Positions 9,138 through 17,437 of a stretch of 27,412 nt of DNA are shown here, piece after piece. Position 1 is the first letter of the stretch. Each line of letters opens with the position of its first letter. The notes under the pieces are model-generated. The model worked only from the letters and a program-made list of their open reading frames with translations. It did not search any database and was not told the DNA's origin. The DNA comes from an uncultured Sphingobacteriaceae bacterium (GTDB taxonomy: Bacteria; Bacteroidota; Bacteroidia; Sphingobacteriales; Sphingobacteriaceae): positions 1 to 27,412 of the forward strand of contig CAMPKC010000059.1 of the NCBI GenBank assembly GCA_946887045.1. The letters run 5' to 3'. The position numbers and the translations under genes were made by a program.

Positions 9138-9341
9138 ATTGTTTGCTGATTGAATGTGAATAGAAAGACATGGGAAAGCATTATTGCCGAATAGACTTTG
9201 ATGCTCAAAATGTAAACGATTGTTTCTGAAAGAAGATAAACCAAAGTCCATTCATGTAATCAGCTGTTGCTGATCAGTGACATTGTTTCCTGGTAATGGA
9301 AATTTTTTCAGATTGAAAATGCGTTTGTGATAAACAGGATA

Positions 9342-10421
9342 CTATACGGAGAGCTCCTTACTGTGCTGATTAATGAGCGTCATCCAATCGGCCATAACTT
9401 TTTCTTCCGAGAAATTGGCTTCTATGAACCTTCTACCATTTTGGGCCAAAACAGCCCGGTCTTCAACTCTCATTTCCATTAGTTTGACCATTTTATATGC
9501 AAGATCTGTTTCATTAGATGGCTTCGAGAGAAACCCACACATTGCGGGATTAACCAGTTCTCTGTTCTCGTCTATATCGGTTACCACGATTGGTTTATTT
9601 CTTGCCATTGCTTCGAGAATTGCGTTCGCCATACCCTCAGAAAAGGAAGAAAGAACGAAGGCATCTGCATTTCTAAGATAATCGGTTGCATTGGGTTTGA
9701 ATCCTAATAAGCGGACACGATCCTGTATTTTTAATTCTTCAATAATCTTTAAGGGCCAAACCTCGTTTTGTAAACTCCCTAAGATATCTACACGAAAATT
9801 CTTGTTTTTGATTAATGCGATAGCCTTAAAAAGAGTTAAATAGTCTTTATTCCACCTGAAATGAGCTATACAAACCCAAACAAATTGTTCGGATTTGTTT
9901 TTCCTGGACAAGGCTTCTATCGGTGGAAGTTCGATTCCGTTATATATAACAACTCCTGGTTCAGTTACTAGTTTTCGGCGTTCAAAATTCACTTTCGACG
10001 CGTAGGAGTTATATACAATTCCGTCGTCAAAATTTGCAGTCATTTTAAAGGGAATTAACCATTTTCGGTTAATTACAGATATTCTGATTGATGAAATCAA
10101 GGTAAATCCGAAAAAGGGCTTTAGGAGCCTGGCAAATATGATGGCAACAAACATAAACGCAATAACCATGTCAGGATTGAAGCTCTTTACAATTTTTCTA
10201 AGCTTATTGATGTTTGAAAAAAAATTCCACTTCCAATTGTTTAAATACATCACTTCAATCCCAGGGCGCTTTAAAGCTATATCCTTATCGTGGTTAGGAA
10301 GCAATGACAATATTAACACATCCTCATTGTGGTCCTTTAAGAAACTCGCCAGCTTAGTTAACTGAGTCTCTGCCCCCCCTTTGTTCAAAGCCGGAGTAAT
10401 AAATAAAATTTTCCGATTCAT
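9342..10421 (-). CDS. GT4-family glycosyltransferase
   Basis: This 359-residue GT-B glycosyltransferase opens with LFITPALNKGGAETQ, the glycine-rich acceptor-side loop common to GT4 enzymes. The C-terminal half has CIAHFRWNKDYLTL (donor diphosphate site, about 184-197) and SEGMANAILEAMARNKPIVV (261-280), where E262 and E270 form an intact E-x7-E motif. It should add one sugar to the lipid-linked repeat unit at the cytoplasmic membrane face. Linkage and donor cannot be read. It sits between the two asparagine-synthase-like genes: the upstream gene's stop is only 18 bases away, and about 200 bases separate it from the correct start of the downstream one. Confidence 0.88.
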   Translation of the reverse strand: MNRKILFITPALNKGGAETQLTKLASFLKDHNEDVLILSLLPNHDKDIALKRPGIEVMYLNNWKWNFFSNINKLRKIVKSFNPDMVIAFMFVAIIFARLLKPFFGFTLISSIRISVINRKWLIPFKMTANFDDGIVYNSYASKVNFERRKLVTEPGVVIYNGIELPPIEALSRKNKSEQFVWVCIAHFRWNKDYLTLFKAIALIKNKNFRVDILGSLQNEVWPLKIIEELKIQDRVRLLGFKPNATDYLRNADAFVLSSFSEGMANAILEAMARNKPIVVTDIDENRELVNPAMCGFLSKPSNETDLAYKMVKLMEMRVEDRAVLAQNGRRFIEANFSEEKVMADWMTLINQHSKELSV

Positions 10422-10439
10422 TTTGCTAGGTAATATTTC

Positions 10440-12284
10440 TTAAATAACCATTTTCCCTGCAGTGAGCTGGTGTTCTTTTTGTTTTTTTAACCATTGACTG
10501 AGCACTAATAATTTCCATATTTGCGGATAGCGGTTCCACTTGCCCGACATATGTTCATTGATAATTTCGCCTGTTCTGCGGACGCAGATTCCCGGAATGT
10601 TTCTTAACTCGCTCTCTGATAAATTATCTAAAACATATTCTTTTAATTCGTTTCTGAACCACTCTTTAAAAGGCATCGTAAAACCAGATTTAGGCCGGGC
10701 AAACAATTCCTTTGGCACGTATTCATATAAAACATCTTTTAATATCCTTTTTTGAACCCCGTTTCTATATTTGAAGTTAGTAGGTAGACTTCTGGCAAAT
10801 TCCATTACCCGATAATCCATCAACGGCGAGCGGGATTCAAGCGAAAACGCCATTGAAGCGCGATCAACCTTTGTATTAATGTCTTCATTTAGATATGTTT
10901 TGATATCAAAATCAGAAAGGTTTTCAACCAGAGATTTTGAAGGGTTTCTCAGTATTTGAAGGAATACATTTTTCAATCCAAGGTGAGGTTTTTCCACCCA
11001 TGAGTTTTCCATTCCCCCAATCATTTTTATGTATAGGGTTTGAATATCTTTCATCGAAATTCCCATGGCAATAAGCTTATGAACATAATTTGGCGACAAG
11101 CTAATTAGCCACGAGGCGCATTCGCGGATAGGTAAAGGCAGTTTGAATAAAGGATTAACCATCTTCATCCATTTATATCTTTCATATCCGATAAAACCTT
11201 CATCACCGCCGTCTCCACTCAGAGCAACTGTTACATGTTGTTTGGTGTACTTGCTAAGTAGCATTGTGGGTACGCCGCTTGAATCGGAAAAAGGTTCATC
11301 GTAAAAAGAGGAAAAATCTTTAATCAGACTGATGCCCTCGAGGTAATTACATTCGATTGTATGATGTTCGGTGCCCAGATGTTTGGCCACTTGTACGGCA
11401 TATGAACTTTCATCGAAGCCTTTTTCGTTGAATTTTATTGAGAATGTTTTTACATTTTTAACCATTCCGGAAGCTATCGACGCAACCAGCGATGAATCTA
11501 CACCACCAGAAAGGAACACCCCAAGGGGTACATCCGAATTCATTCTTATCTTAACAGAATCGGTTAAAAGATCCTTTAAATGTTTCTTGCCCTCCTCATA
11601 AGTTCCGTCAAACTTAGTATCCCATGTATAATCAATATCCCAATACTTCTCGATATTTAAACTTTTAGAAGACAGGTTATATATAAAACTGTGCCCTGCA
11701 GGCAGTTTTTTCACTTCGGTCCATATAGAACGGGGTTCAGGAACGTATCCCCACATCAGATATTCATTAATCGCCTGATGGTCGATATTAAAGTGCCGAC
11801 CTAAACTTATCTGGGAAGGCTGACTTGCAAATTCAAATTCGCCCGCCCGGTCACAGTAATAAAAGGGCTTTTTACCAAATCTATCACGTGCGCCAAATAA
11901 TATTCGTTTACTTCCATCATAGATAACGAAAGAAAACATGCCGTTTAAATGCGTAACACAAGATTTTCCGTATGCAAGGTAGGCAGCGCAGATTACTTCG
12001 GTATCAGAACTTGTACTAAACGCGTAGCCTTTGTTTTGGAGATCTCTTTTAATATCCTTATAGTTATAAATCTCACCATTGAAAACTATAATCAGATGCA
12101 GATAGGAAAATGGTTGGTTTGAGCGTTTATCAAGATCTATTATCGCCAGTCGATTATGTCCAAGAACCAGATCGTCGATAAATTTGACCTCAGAGTAATC
12201 AGGCCCTCGAAATTTAATCCTTTCTAGTTTCGCTTCTGTTAATTCCTGACTATATTTTATAGTTGAGCCGTAGATTCCACACAT
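10440..12284 (-). CDS. asnB: Asparagine synthase-like glutamine amidotransferase (first copy)
   Basis: This 614-residue class II amidotransferase starts directly as MCGIYG, so Cys2 is available as the glutaminase nucleophile. The glutaminase domain shows LGHNRLAIID, FNGEIYNY (68-75) and SSDTE. The synthetase domain shows the PP-loop SGGVDSS at 259-265, ALSGDGGDEGFIGYERYKW, and the late FSLESRSPLMDYR block. It uses glutamine and ATP to convert a carboxylate to an amide. A housekeeping asparagine synthetase role is possible. The position between two glycosyltransferases in a uronic acid polysaccharide locus favours amidation of a sugar acid, as with WbpS, by inference. It diverges clearly from the second copy, so it is not a recent duplicate. 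Confidence 0.9.
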   Translation of the reverse strand: MCGIYGSTIKYSQELTEAKLERIKFRGPDYSEVKFIDDLVLGHNRLAIIDLDKRSNQPFSYLHLIIVFNGEIYNYKDIKRDLQNKGYAFSTSSDTEVICAAYLAYGKSCVTHLNGMFSFVIYDGSKRILFGARDRFGKKPFYYCDRAGEFEFASQPSQISLGRHFNIDHQAINEYLMWGYVPEPRSIWTEVKKLPAGHSFIYNLSSKSLNIEKYWDIDYTWDTKFDGTYEEGKKHLKDLLTDSVKIRMNSDVPLGVFLSGGVDSSLVASIASGMVKNVKTFSIKFNEKGFDESSYAVQVAKHLGTEHHTIECNYLEGISLIKDFSSFYDEPFSDSSGVPTMLLSKYTKQHVTVALSGDGGDEGFIGYERYKWMKMVNPLFKLPLPIRECASWLISLSPNYVHKLIAMGISMKDIQTLYIKMIGGMENSWVEKPHLGLKNVFLQILRNPSKSLVENLSDFDIKTYLNEDINTKVDRASMAFSLESRSPLMDYRVMEFARSLPTNFKYRNGVQKRILKDVLYEYVPKELFARPKSGFTMPFKEWFRNELKEYVLDNLSESELRNIPGICVRRTGEIINEHMSGKWNRYPQIWKLLVLSQWLKKQKEHQLTAGKMVI

Positions 12285-12404
12285 AAGTAGGTGCTTTAAA
12301 TAAGTAAATAATAGACAGATATCTATCTCCCAATTGGAGAAGCACTATCTGATTTTATAGATATTTGGTTAGTAGACACGAAGTACTGCGAAAAACAGTG
12401 ACGT

Positions 12405-13463
12405 TTAACAGATTAAACTTTCGTAGCGGGCAACTACCTTATCAATTCCAAACCGCACATTAACATCCCGTTTGATTGCCGCAGAATCCCAGTTTTGGTT
12501 ACAGGCTTTGATTGTGAATCTTTTAAAAGTCTGCATATCGTCCTGCTGAATTATGTAACCATTAAAGCCATTTTTGATAATTGAAGGAATTCCTCCAACA
12601 AGAAAAGACACAACAGGAATGCCCACCGACAGCGCTTCAATAACGACATTTGGAAAACCTTCTGTGTAAGAAGTGAGGAGCATAAGGTCGTGTCTGGCAA
12701 TGAAGCTATTTATATCTTTTACCTGGCCGACCAGTTTAACTCTGTTTTCTAAATTTAATTCACCGATTCTGTCTAAAAGTTCAGAACGCAGAGGGCCGTC
12801 TCCTGCAATGTTAAGGGTATAATTTTGAGGCAAATCTTTAAATATCTCGAGTAAGCGGAATAATCCTTTTTCAATAGATAGTCGTGCCACGACAATTATT
12901 CGCGTGTTTCCGCGATTGTGATTTTTTTCTTTTAAGATATTATTGGGAATTACCGGATTGGGAATTACAACAAGTTTTTTAACAGGTATGTGGTATTTTT
13001 TGGCGAGTGATTGTTTCACTTCATCGGACTGGCACACACCGATTCTAATTCTTCTATACGCTGCACCAACGAACAGGTCAAGGATTTTTGCTCTCGGGCC
13101 TGCAAAGGTCACCATGATGTCTATCACACTTGTCTCTCTTCCAATTAGATATGGAATTTTAACAAAACATGATATTATTGAAAGCAGCGTACTTATATGC
13201 CCCCCTGTTGTAAATACAGCATAGGGCTTTTCTTCCTTTAATAGTTTATAGAGTTTGAAAAACGATTTTGATGCTCTTATAGAATTAAGATCCACAACTC
13301 GTATTCCCTCTAATTCCGGTGAAAAAAACGGATCTCTTAAATCTAGCAATACCAAACTTACATCGAATTCTTCTTTATTAAAGTTTTGCGATAATAGCCA
13401 GTATACGCGTTCAGATCCACCGGCAGTTAGTGAACTTAGAACAAAAAATATTTTTTTCTTCAT
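12405..13463 (-). CDS. GT4-family glycosyltransferase
   Basis: This 352-residue GT-B glycosyltransferase has the N-terminal loop SSLTAGGSERVYWLL (10-24). The nucleotide-sugar site VARLSIEKGLFRLL lies near 192-205, with R194 and K199 as likely diphosphate ligands. The motif TEGFPNVVIEALSVGIPVVS (267-286) carries an intact E-x7-E pair, E268 and E276. It is expected to extend the undecaprenyl-linked repeat unit in the cytoplasm; the donor is unknown. It is preceded by the methyltransferase (83-base gap) and followed by the first amidotransferase (120-base gap). The downstream gap contains a CTCC...GGAG inverted repeat around 12331-12343 of unclear meaning. Confidence 0.88.
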   Translation of the reverse strand: MKKKIFFVLSSLTAGGSERVYWLLSQNFNKEEFDVSLVLLDLRDPFFSPELEGIRVVDLNSIRASKSFFKLYKLLKEEKPYAVFTTGGHISTLLSIISCFVKIPYLIGRETSVIDIMVTFAGPRAKILDLFVGAAYRRIRIGVCQSDEVKQSLAKKYHIPVKKLVVIPNPVIPNNILKEKNHNRGNTRIIVVARLSIEKGLFRLLEIFKDLPQNYTLNIAGDGPLRSELLDRIGELNLENRVKLVGQVKDINSFIARHDLMLLTSYTEGFPNVVIEALSVGIPVVSFLVGGIPSIIKNGFNGYIIQQDDMQTFKRFTIKACNQNWDSAAIKRDVNVRFGIDKVVARYESLIC

Positions 13464-13546
13464 CAGGATAATTAAATGTAATGCAGGCTACTGGCCCGTG
13501 CTTAAGCAGATTTATTATTCAGAAATGTATGCACTTAGGGCAAGAT

Positions 13547-14233
13547 TTATTTGACAGCAATTCCAACTACTATGTATTTGTACCTATCGGGCAATATCGA
13601 TTCAAAAAATAGATCAATCTTTCCGAAAATATTTTTTTGCTTTTCGCTTCTGCCAAAACATCCTAAAAAGCCAAGGCTGGTGTACTGAACATGTTTATAT
13701 TTTGAAAGAATATTTGGCATTTCATCGATTCGCAAATGGTTCAAATTTTTTCTACCCAATTTCCCCCGCAAAGCTCTATGCAAAAAAGAACCCTGAAGAT
13801 TTTCGGCGAACAATAACATTCCGCCGGGTTTTAAAGCCTTATAAATTTCACTCAGAGCTTTTTCTTTGCAGCAGTGATGTTGGTCGGATTGCATTTCCCC
13901 CAGAACTGATCTGAAAGTGATGATGTCGAAATGATTTTGGTATGGGATATTTGTTGCGTCTATTGCTGCATACTTAATATTTGCGCTGCAATTATATCTG
14001 GCGTGAATATGCCTGGCAGCCTGTGTTGGTCCTTTCACATCAGAACATATTACGTTATTTCTGTTTAACGCCAGCCACAACGAAAGTCCTCCAAGCCCTG
14101 CGCCAAGTTCTAAACATTCATACTTTCTATTTTCAAGAAAGATGTTTTTTTCCCAATAATCCAGTGCTTTCGACCAATTGATAACATCCCAATTTAGTAT
14201 GTCTTTTTGGGTTTGACTTCCTAAAAATTTCAT
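13547..14233 (-). CDS. Class I SAM-dependent methyltransferase
   Basis: I place the start at the ATG at 14233 (MKFLGSQTQKDILNW), giving 228 residues. The longer frame to 14302 would overlap the preceding sugar transferase by 35 bases and adds a segment with no family likeness. In the short form, motif I is LELGAGLGGLSLWLAL, the acidic end of beta-2 is VICSDVKG, and motifs post-I and II are FDIITFRSVLGEMQ and ALKPGGMLLFAENL. This is the Rossmann-like class I methyltransferase fold. The substrate is probably a sugar hydroxyl or carboxyl of the repeat unit, inferred from context only. It is soluble. O-methylation versus another group cannot be decided. Confidence 0.82.
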   Translation of the reverse strand: MKFLGSQTQKDILNWDVINWSKALDYWEKNIFLENRKYECLELGAGLGGLSLWLALNRNNVICSDVKGPTQAARHIHARYNCSANIKYAAIDATNIPYQNHFDIITFRSVLGEMQSDQHHCCKEKALSEIYKALKPGGMLLFAENLQGSFLHRALRGKLGRKNLNHLRIDEMPNILSKYKHVQYTSLGFLGCFGRSEKQKNIFGKIDLFFESILPDRYKYIVVGIAVK

Positions 14234-14267
14234 ATCGCAGATTGCTGATAAGTTGACTTTGATGTAT

Positions 14268-14855
14268 TTAAAGGCGAGGCTTAAGCCTCGAAATCTTTGC
14301 AAGCGAAAGGAAAATAATCTTCAGATCGATCCACAGGTCATTTTTATCAACATACTTAAGATTATGGGAGATTTTGGCTGGCAGTATCTCTTTTACATAA
14401 GTTTCGGCGTTCAATGCCTTCGTCTCACTGTCACACATTATAAATGCCAGATCTGTAATACCCGGTTTAACAGAAAGTACTCTTTGCTGATCGGGGTTAT
14501 AGTAGCTTACATGTCGTTTTATTTCCGGCCTGGGGCCAACAAAGCTCATTTCGCCTTTCAGAATATTTACGAGTTGCGGCAATTCATCCAGTTTATATTT
14601 CCTTAACCAATACCCGAATTTGGTAATGTGTGAATTGCGAGCCCCTGCATTCAGCCGGAAATTTTTAATAGGTCGATAATACATCGTTCTAAACCTGTAA
14701 AGCTTGAAATCGACTTTGTTTTTACCTACTCTGCGCTGCTTATAAAAACTACCTCCCGCCGAATCTAAAGTTATAAGCAATGAGATGATTAAAAACACTG
14801 GCAAGAATGCTGCGATTGCCAACAATGCGACACTAAAATCAAATACTCTTTTCAT
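14268..14855 (-). CDS. Monotopic phosphoglycosyl transferase (initiating sugar transferase)
   Basis: This is a 195-residue member of the bacterial sugar transferase family and likely starts repeat-unit synthesis by transferring a phospho-sugar to undecaprenyl phosphate. It has one N-terminal hydrophobic segment (about 8-30) broken at Pro19, then YRFRTM, LDELPQLVNILKGEMS with the catalytic Asp90-Glu91 pair, FVGPRPEIKRHVSYY, and LSVKPGITDLAFI. The C-terminal part (AETYVKEILPAKISHNLKYV) differs from the PglC-like enzyme at 2302-2934, so the two probably use different sugars. The usual Ser-Pro break is Leu-Pro here. It lies amid the glycosyltransferases, 147 bases after the polymerase gene. Confidence 0.88.
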   Translation of the reverse strand: MKRVFDFSVALLAIAAFLPVFLIISLLITLDSAGGSFYKQRRVGKNKVDFKLYRFRTMYYRPIKNFRLNAGARNSHITKFGYWLRKYKLDELPQLVNILKGEMSFVGPRPEIKRHVSYYNPDQQRVLSVKPGITDLAFIMCDSETKALNAETYVKEILPAKISHNLKYVDKNDLWIDLKIIFLSLAKISRLKPRL

Positions 14856-15002
14856 TGCTGTTAATTAATGTGTGAAATCTGTTTCTGTTTAGACGTCAAC
14901 CGGGTATAATATCCTACAAAGGACTATCGATTAAAAAGATCGTTTTGGCGAAAAGTGTCTTTTAAATGTATTTTTTGGCTTAGTTTTTTTATTCCTTACG
15001 AA

Positions 15003-16184
15003 TCAGCTATCGATGGTCGTCTCGGGCGTCTCTAAAAAATAACCGAGAAAGGCAAAAATGGCCAGCAGATAAGGCTGATTGATAACTGTTTGCAAGCTCA
15101 ACATGAAAATGGCCAGAATAAAAATAACTGATAAGGCAAAATATCGCTTTTCAATAGGTGCGTTCCATGACTTTATGAAATACTGATATAATATAAAAAG
15201 AAATAATAAAAACGGAATAATTCCAGCATCAGCCCAAACGCCGATTATAGTGTTGTGCCCCTCTATCAAATTAGAAAACGCAATGCCGTATCCAAGAATA
15301 GGATTATCGTAAACATAATTTAACATATTCTGCAACAACACATCCCTCTCTGAAAAGTCAACCCTTTCGGTGTTAAAAGTCAGTATATTAACAATATCTT
15401 CTATTCTTCTATTTTGATCTACAGTTAAGCCTACGCCGTTAATATTGGTATTTGTTGTGAACAGCAATAAAAAAGGCACAACAGACAAACTAATCAAAAC
15501 TCTTTTAGGAGTAAAATATCTGTAAAAATTCAAGCCGAATACTACCAGCAATACAATAAATCCGGTTTTAGAAAAAGTTAGAATTACAGCGTAGATAGAA
15601 ATTGCCATTAATAAAAACTTCAACACCGTTTGAAGTTTTGTTTGCGCTTTGAAAAAATAACTGATAAAAACGAATGTAAGTAAACCACCAAGAGCGGCCT
15701 GGTTGGCGTCGCCGTATACTCCCTCGGCCCTTTCCAGGTCATAGGTATAGATACCACTGTAATCCAAAGAAAAATTAAACCTATGAAATACAATAAGTAA
15801 AAGTGTTGCAACGGAGAAGGCGATTATAACCGTTGTTATAAACAGCTTATGATGATCTGGAAAGCTTAAAAAAACCGAAAAACTTAGAAAATAAATTAAA
15901 GGAAGAAGCGCGCTCAACAAGGTAACAGGAGTGTTATGTATAATACTCGCGATTGCACCAATAAAGTAATAAAGAAGAAAAAACAGCAGCCATAGGTTAA
16001 TAATACTTGAGAAAGGTTGTCGCTGTCTAAAATAGATTATCAGTCCAATGATCACAAGAATGACATTCACATATGCCAACATTTGTCCGTGCGACATAGA
16101 AATAAACTTTGTAACAAAGGTTTGTACTTCCCAAGTGCTAACCACAAAAGGGATAAGTAAAAACAAAAGGCCGATTTTTTTCAT
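15003..16184 (-). CDS. wzy: O-antigen polymerase/ligase-like membrane protein (Wzy_C type)
   Basis: This 393-residue integral membrane protein has roughly ten or more hydrophobic segments spread from residues 4 to 380. It has a longer hydrophilic periplasmic loop (about 245-310) ending in NPILGYGIAFSNLIEGHNTI, with His310, followed by GVWADAGIIPFLLFLF. This is the signature of the Wzy/WaaL (Wzy_C) family. ERAEGVYGDANQAA (151-164) and LTFSKTGFI (202-210) fit the conserved Arg-containing loop and the family's S-x-x-G block. In this locus it most likely polymerises flipped repeat units; a ligase role cannot be ruled out from sequence alone. It starts 3 bases after the preceding GT4 gene, so co-translation is likely. 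Confidence 0.85.
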   Translation of the reverse strand: MKKIGLLFLLIPFVVSTWEVQTFVTKFISMSHGQMLAYVNVILVIIGLIIYFRQRQPFSSIINLWLLFFLLYYFIGAIASIIHNTPVTLLSALLPLIYFLSFSVFLSFPDHHKLFITTVIIAFSVATLLLIVFHRFNFSLDYSGIYTYDLERAEGVYGDANQAALGGLLTFVFISYFFKAQTKLQTVLKFLLMAISIYAVILTFSKTGFIVLLVVFGLNFYRYFTPKRVLISLSVVPFLLLFTTNTNINGVGLTVDQNRRIEDIVNILTFNTERVDFSERDVLLQNMLNYVYDNPILGYGIAFSNLIEGHNTIIGVWADAGIIPFLLFLFILYQYFIKSWNAPIEKRYFALSVIFILAIFMLSLQTVINQPYLLAIFAFLGYFLETPETTIDS

Positions 16185-16187
16185 AAC

Positions 16188-17255
16188 TTAATTCATTACT
16201 TCTTGAAACAGATCTTCCCATAGCTTTGAGATGTTTTCAATAGAATACCGGTCTAAATCTTTTGTGGCGCTTTGTGCCAGCTTTCTGCGAAAGCCGTCAT
16301 CCTCCATTAACTTTATCAAGCCATGTTTCATAGCTTCCATATCCTGGTCGTTAATTAGTAGGCCGTTTTCGTTATTAACAATCATTTCGGAAGGGCCGGT
16401 TATACAATCAAAAGCGATACAGGCCATTCCTTGTGTCATTGCTTCCAGTAATACCATCGGAAGACCTTCAAAACGGGAAGACAGGATGAAAATTTCCGAG
16501 TCTTGCATCAAAGCACTTACGTCATTTCTAAAGCCTGTAAACACGACCTGCTTTTCCAATTCCTCTTTAGCAGCCAATTCACTAAGAAATGCAAGGCCTT
16601 CGTCACCTCTTCCTACAATTTTCAATATCCAATCAGGATAATTTTTCAGAACAGGAGCAATCAAACGAATCAAATTGTCAAAACCTTTGTCGTGATACCG
16701 GTTAAGGCTGCCGATTGCCATAATAACTTTTCTTCGCGAATGGCCATTATGATTTAAAGGGATAAAAGTTGAAGGGTTTGGCATTACCACTACTTTAGCA
16801 CCTTTTTTTTCGAAAAAAGGTTTATCAAAGCTTGTTAAAACTGTTACGGCGTTCGCAAGTCTGTATAGATACTTCCATGTAAAGTCTCTGATCTTGTCAC
16901 CTTCGCCTAAATGATTAAAATGTTCGGAAACGATAATTTTAATGAAGAAAAACTTACATGCTATAATTGACATGAAATTTGTTCTGCTTAAAAAAGAAAT
17001 TGCAATATCTGGTCTGTTCTTCACGGATTTATAATGAGATACTAGGTTCCAAACACCTCTTAAAGTATGATTTTTAATGCTCCCAGAATGCAGTCGCACC
17101 CTGCTAACTCTTTCATCAAGTTGAAAATCATCTCCCTCATTAAAGGTAATTATGGTGACATGGTGGCCTTGTGTGACAAAAAAATTTGCTAAAATTACCA
17201 TTACCCGTTCGGCGCCACCACCGACGAGAGAAGAACTTATAAAATCAATTTTCAT
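16188..17255 (-). CDS. GT4-family glycosyltransferase (PglH/J-like)
   Basis: This 355-residue GT-B enzyme opens with ISSSLVGGGAERVMVILANF. The donor site is AIGSLNRYHDKGFDNLIRL (180-198), and RFEGLPMVLLEAMTQGMACI (261-280) includes E263 and E271 of an intact E-x7-E motif. The following AFDCITGPSEMI block (281-292) is typical of GT4 enzymes related to PglH/PglJ, which add GalNAc residues to undecaprenyl-linked glycans. GalNAc or GalNAcA as donor would fit the UDP-GalNAcA genes upstream, but that is a guess. It is followed after 3 bases by the polymerase gene and preceded by a 182-base gap containing inverted repeats. Confidence 0.88.
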   Translation of the reverse strand: MKIDFISSSLVGGGAERVMVILANFFVTQGHHVTIITFNEGDDFQLDERVSRVRLHSGSIKNHTLRGVWNLVSHYKSVKNRPDIAISFLSRTNFMSIIACKFFFIKIIVSEHFNHLGEGDKIRDFTWKYLYRLANAVTVLTSFDKPFFEKKGAKVVVMPNPSTFIPLNHNGHSRRKVIMAIGSLNRYHDKGFDNLIRLIAPVLKNYPDWILKIVGRGDEGLAFLSELAAKEELEKQVVFTGFRNDVSALMQDSEIFILSSRFEGLPMVLLEAMTQGMACIAFDCITGPSEMIVNNENGLLINDQDMEAMKHGLIKLMEDDGFRRKLAQSATKDLDRYSIENISKLWEDLFQEVMN

Positions 17256-17302
17256 CAGAATTAATCGTGTTTTACCGGGATGAAGCTGTCATGAGTTTTA
17301 TT

Positions 17303-17375
17303 TTGCACTCGTTTTTATTGTATTAGCTGTGTTCTAGAGAACGCTTCGCTAAGTTCATTGAGTTTGTGAGTGCAA
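17303..17375. repeat. Inverted repeats in the gap between the flippase and GT4 genes
   Basis: TTGCACTC (17303-17310) and GAGTGCAA (17368-17375) are perfect 8-bp arms. GTTCT-AG-AGAAC (17331-17342) lies between them. No U-run follows on the transcribed strand. This is one of the larger gaps in the array and may hold an RNA structure or processing site. Confidence 0.35.
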
Positions 17376-17437
17376 CGTCATGATTGTTTCATTAGAAGAA
17401 AAAGCAAAATGCACTTTATGCCTTAGCTAGATTATAC

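Noticed and set aside
14234..14302. N-terminal extension of the methyltransferase
   Set aside because: It would overlap the previous gene by 35 bases and has no likeness to the family; the ATG at 14233 is preferred.
14253..14606. Plus-strand 117-codon open frame opposite the second sugar transferase
   Set aside because: It is antisense to a gene with clear catalytic motifs and resembles no protein family I recognise.
14856..15002. Promoter in the gap before the second sugar transferase
   Set aside because: I found no TAnnTTTG element on the minus strand.
16231..16641. Plus-strand 136-codon open frame opposite a GT4 gene
   Set aside because: Its length comes from the codon pattern of the gene on the other strand; the composition is serine-rich and shows no domain.
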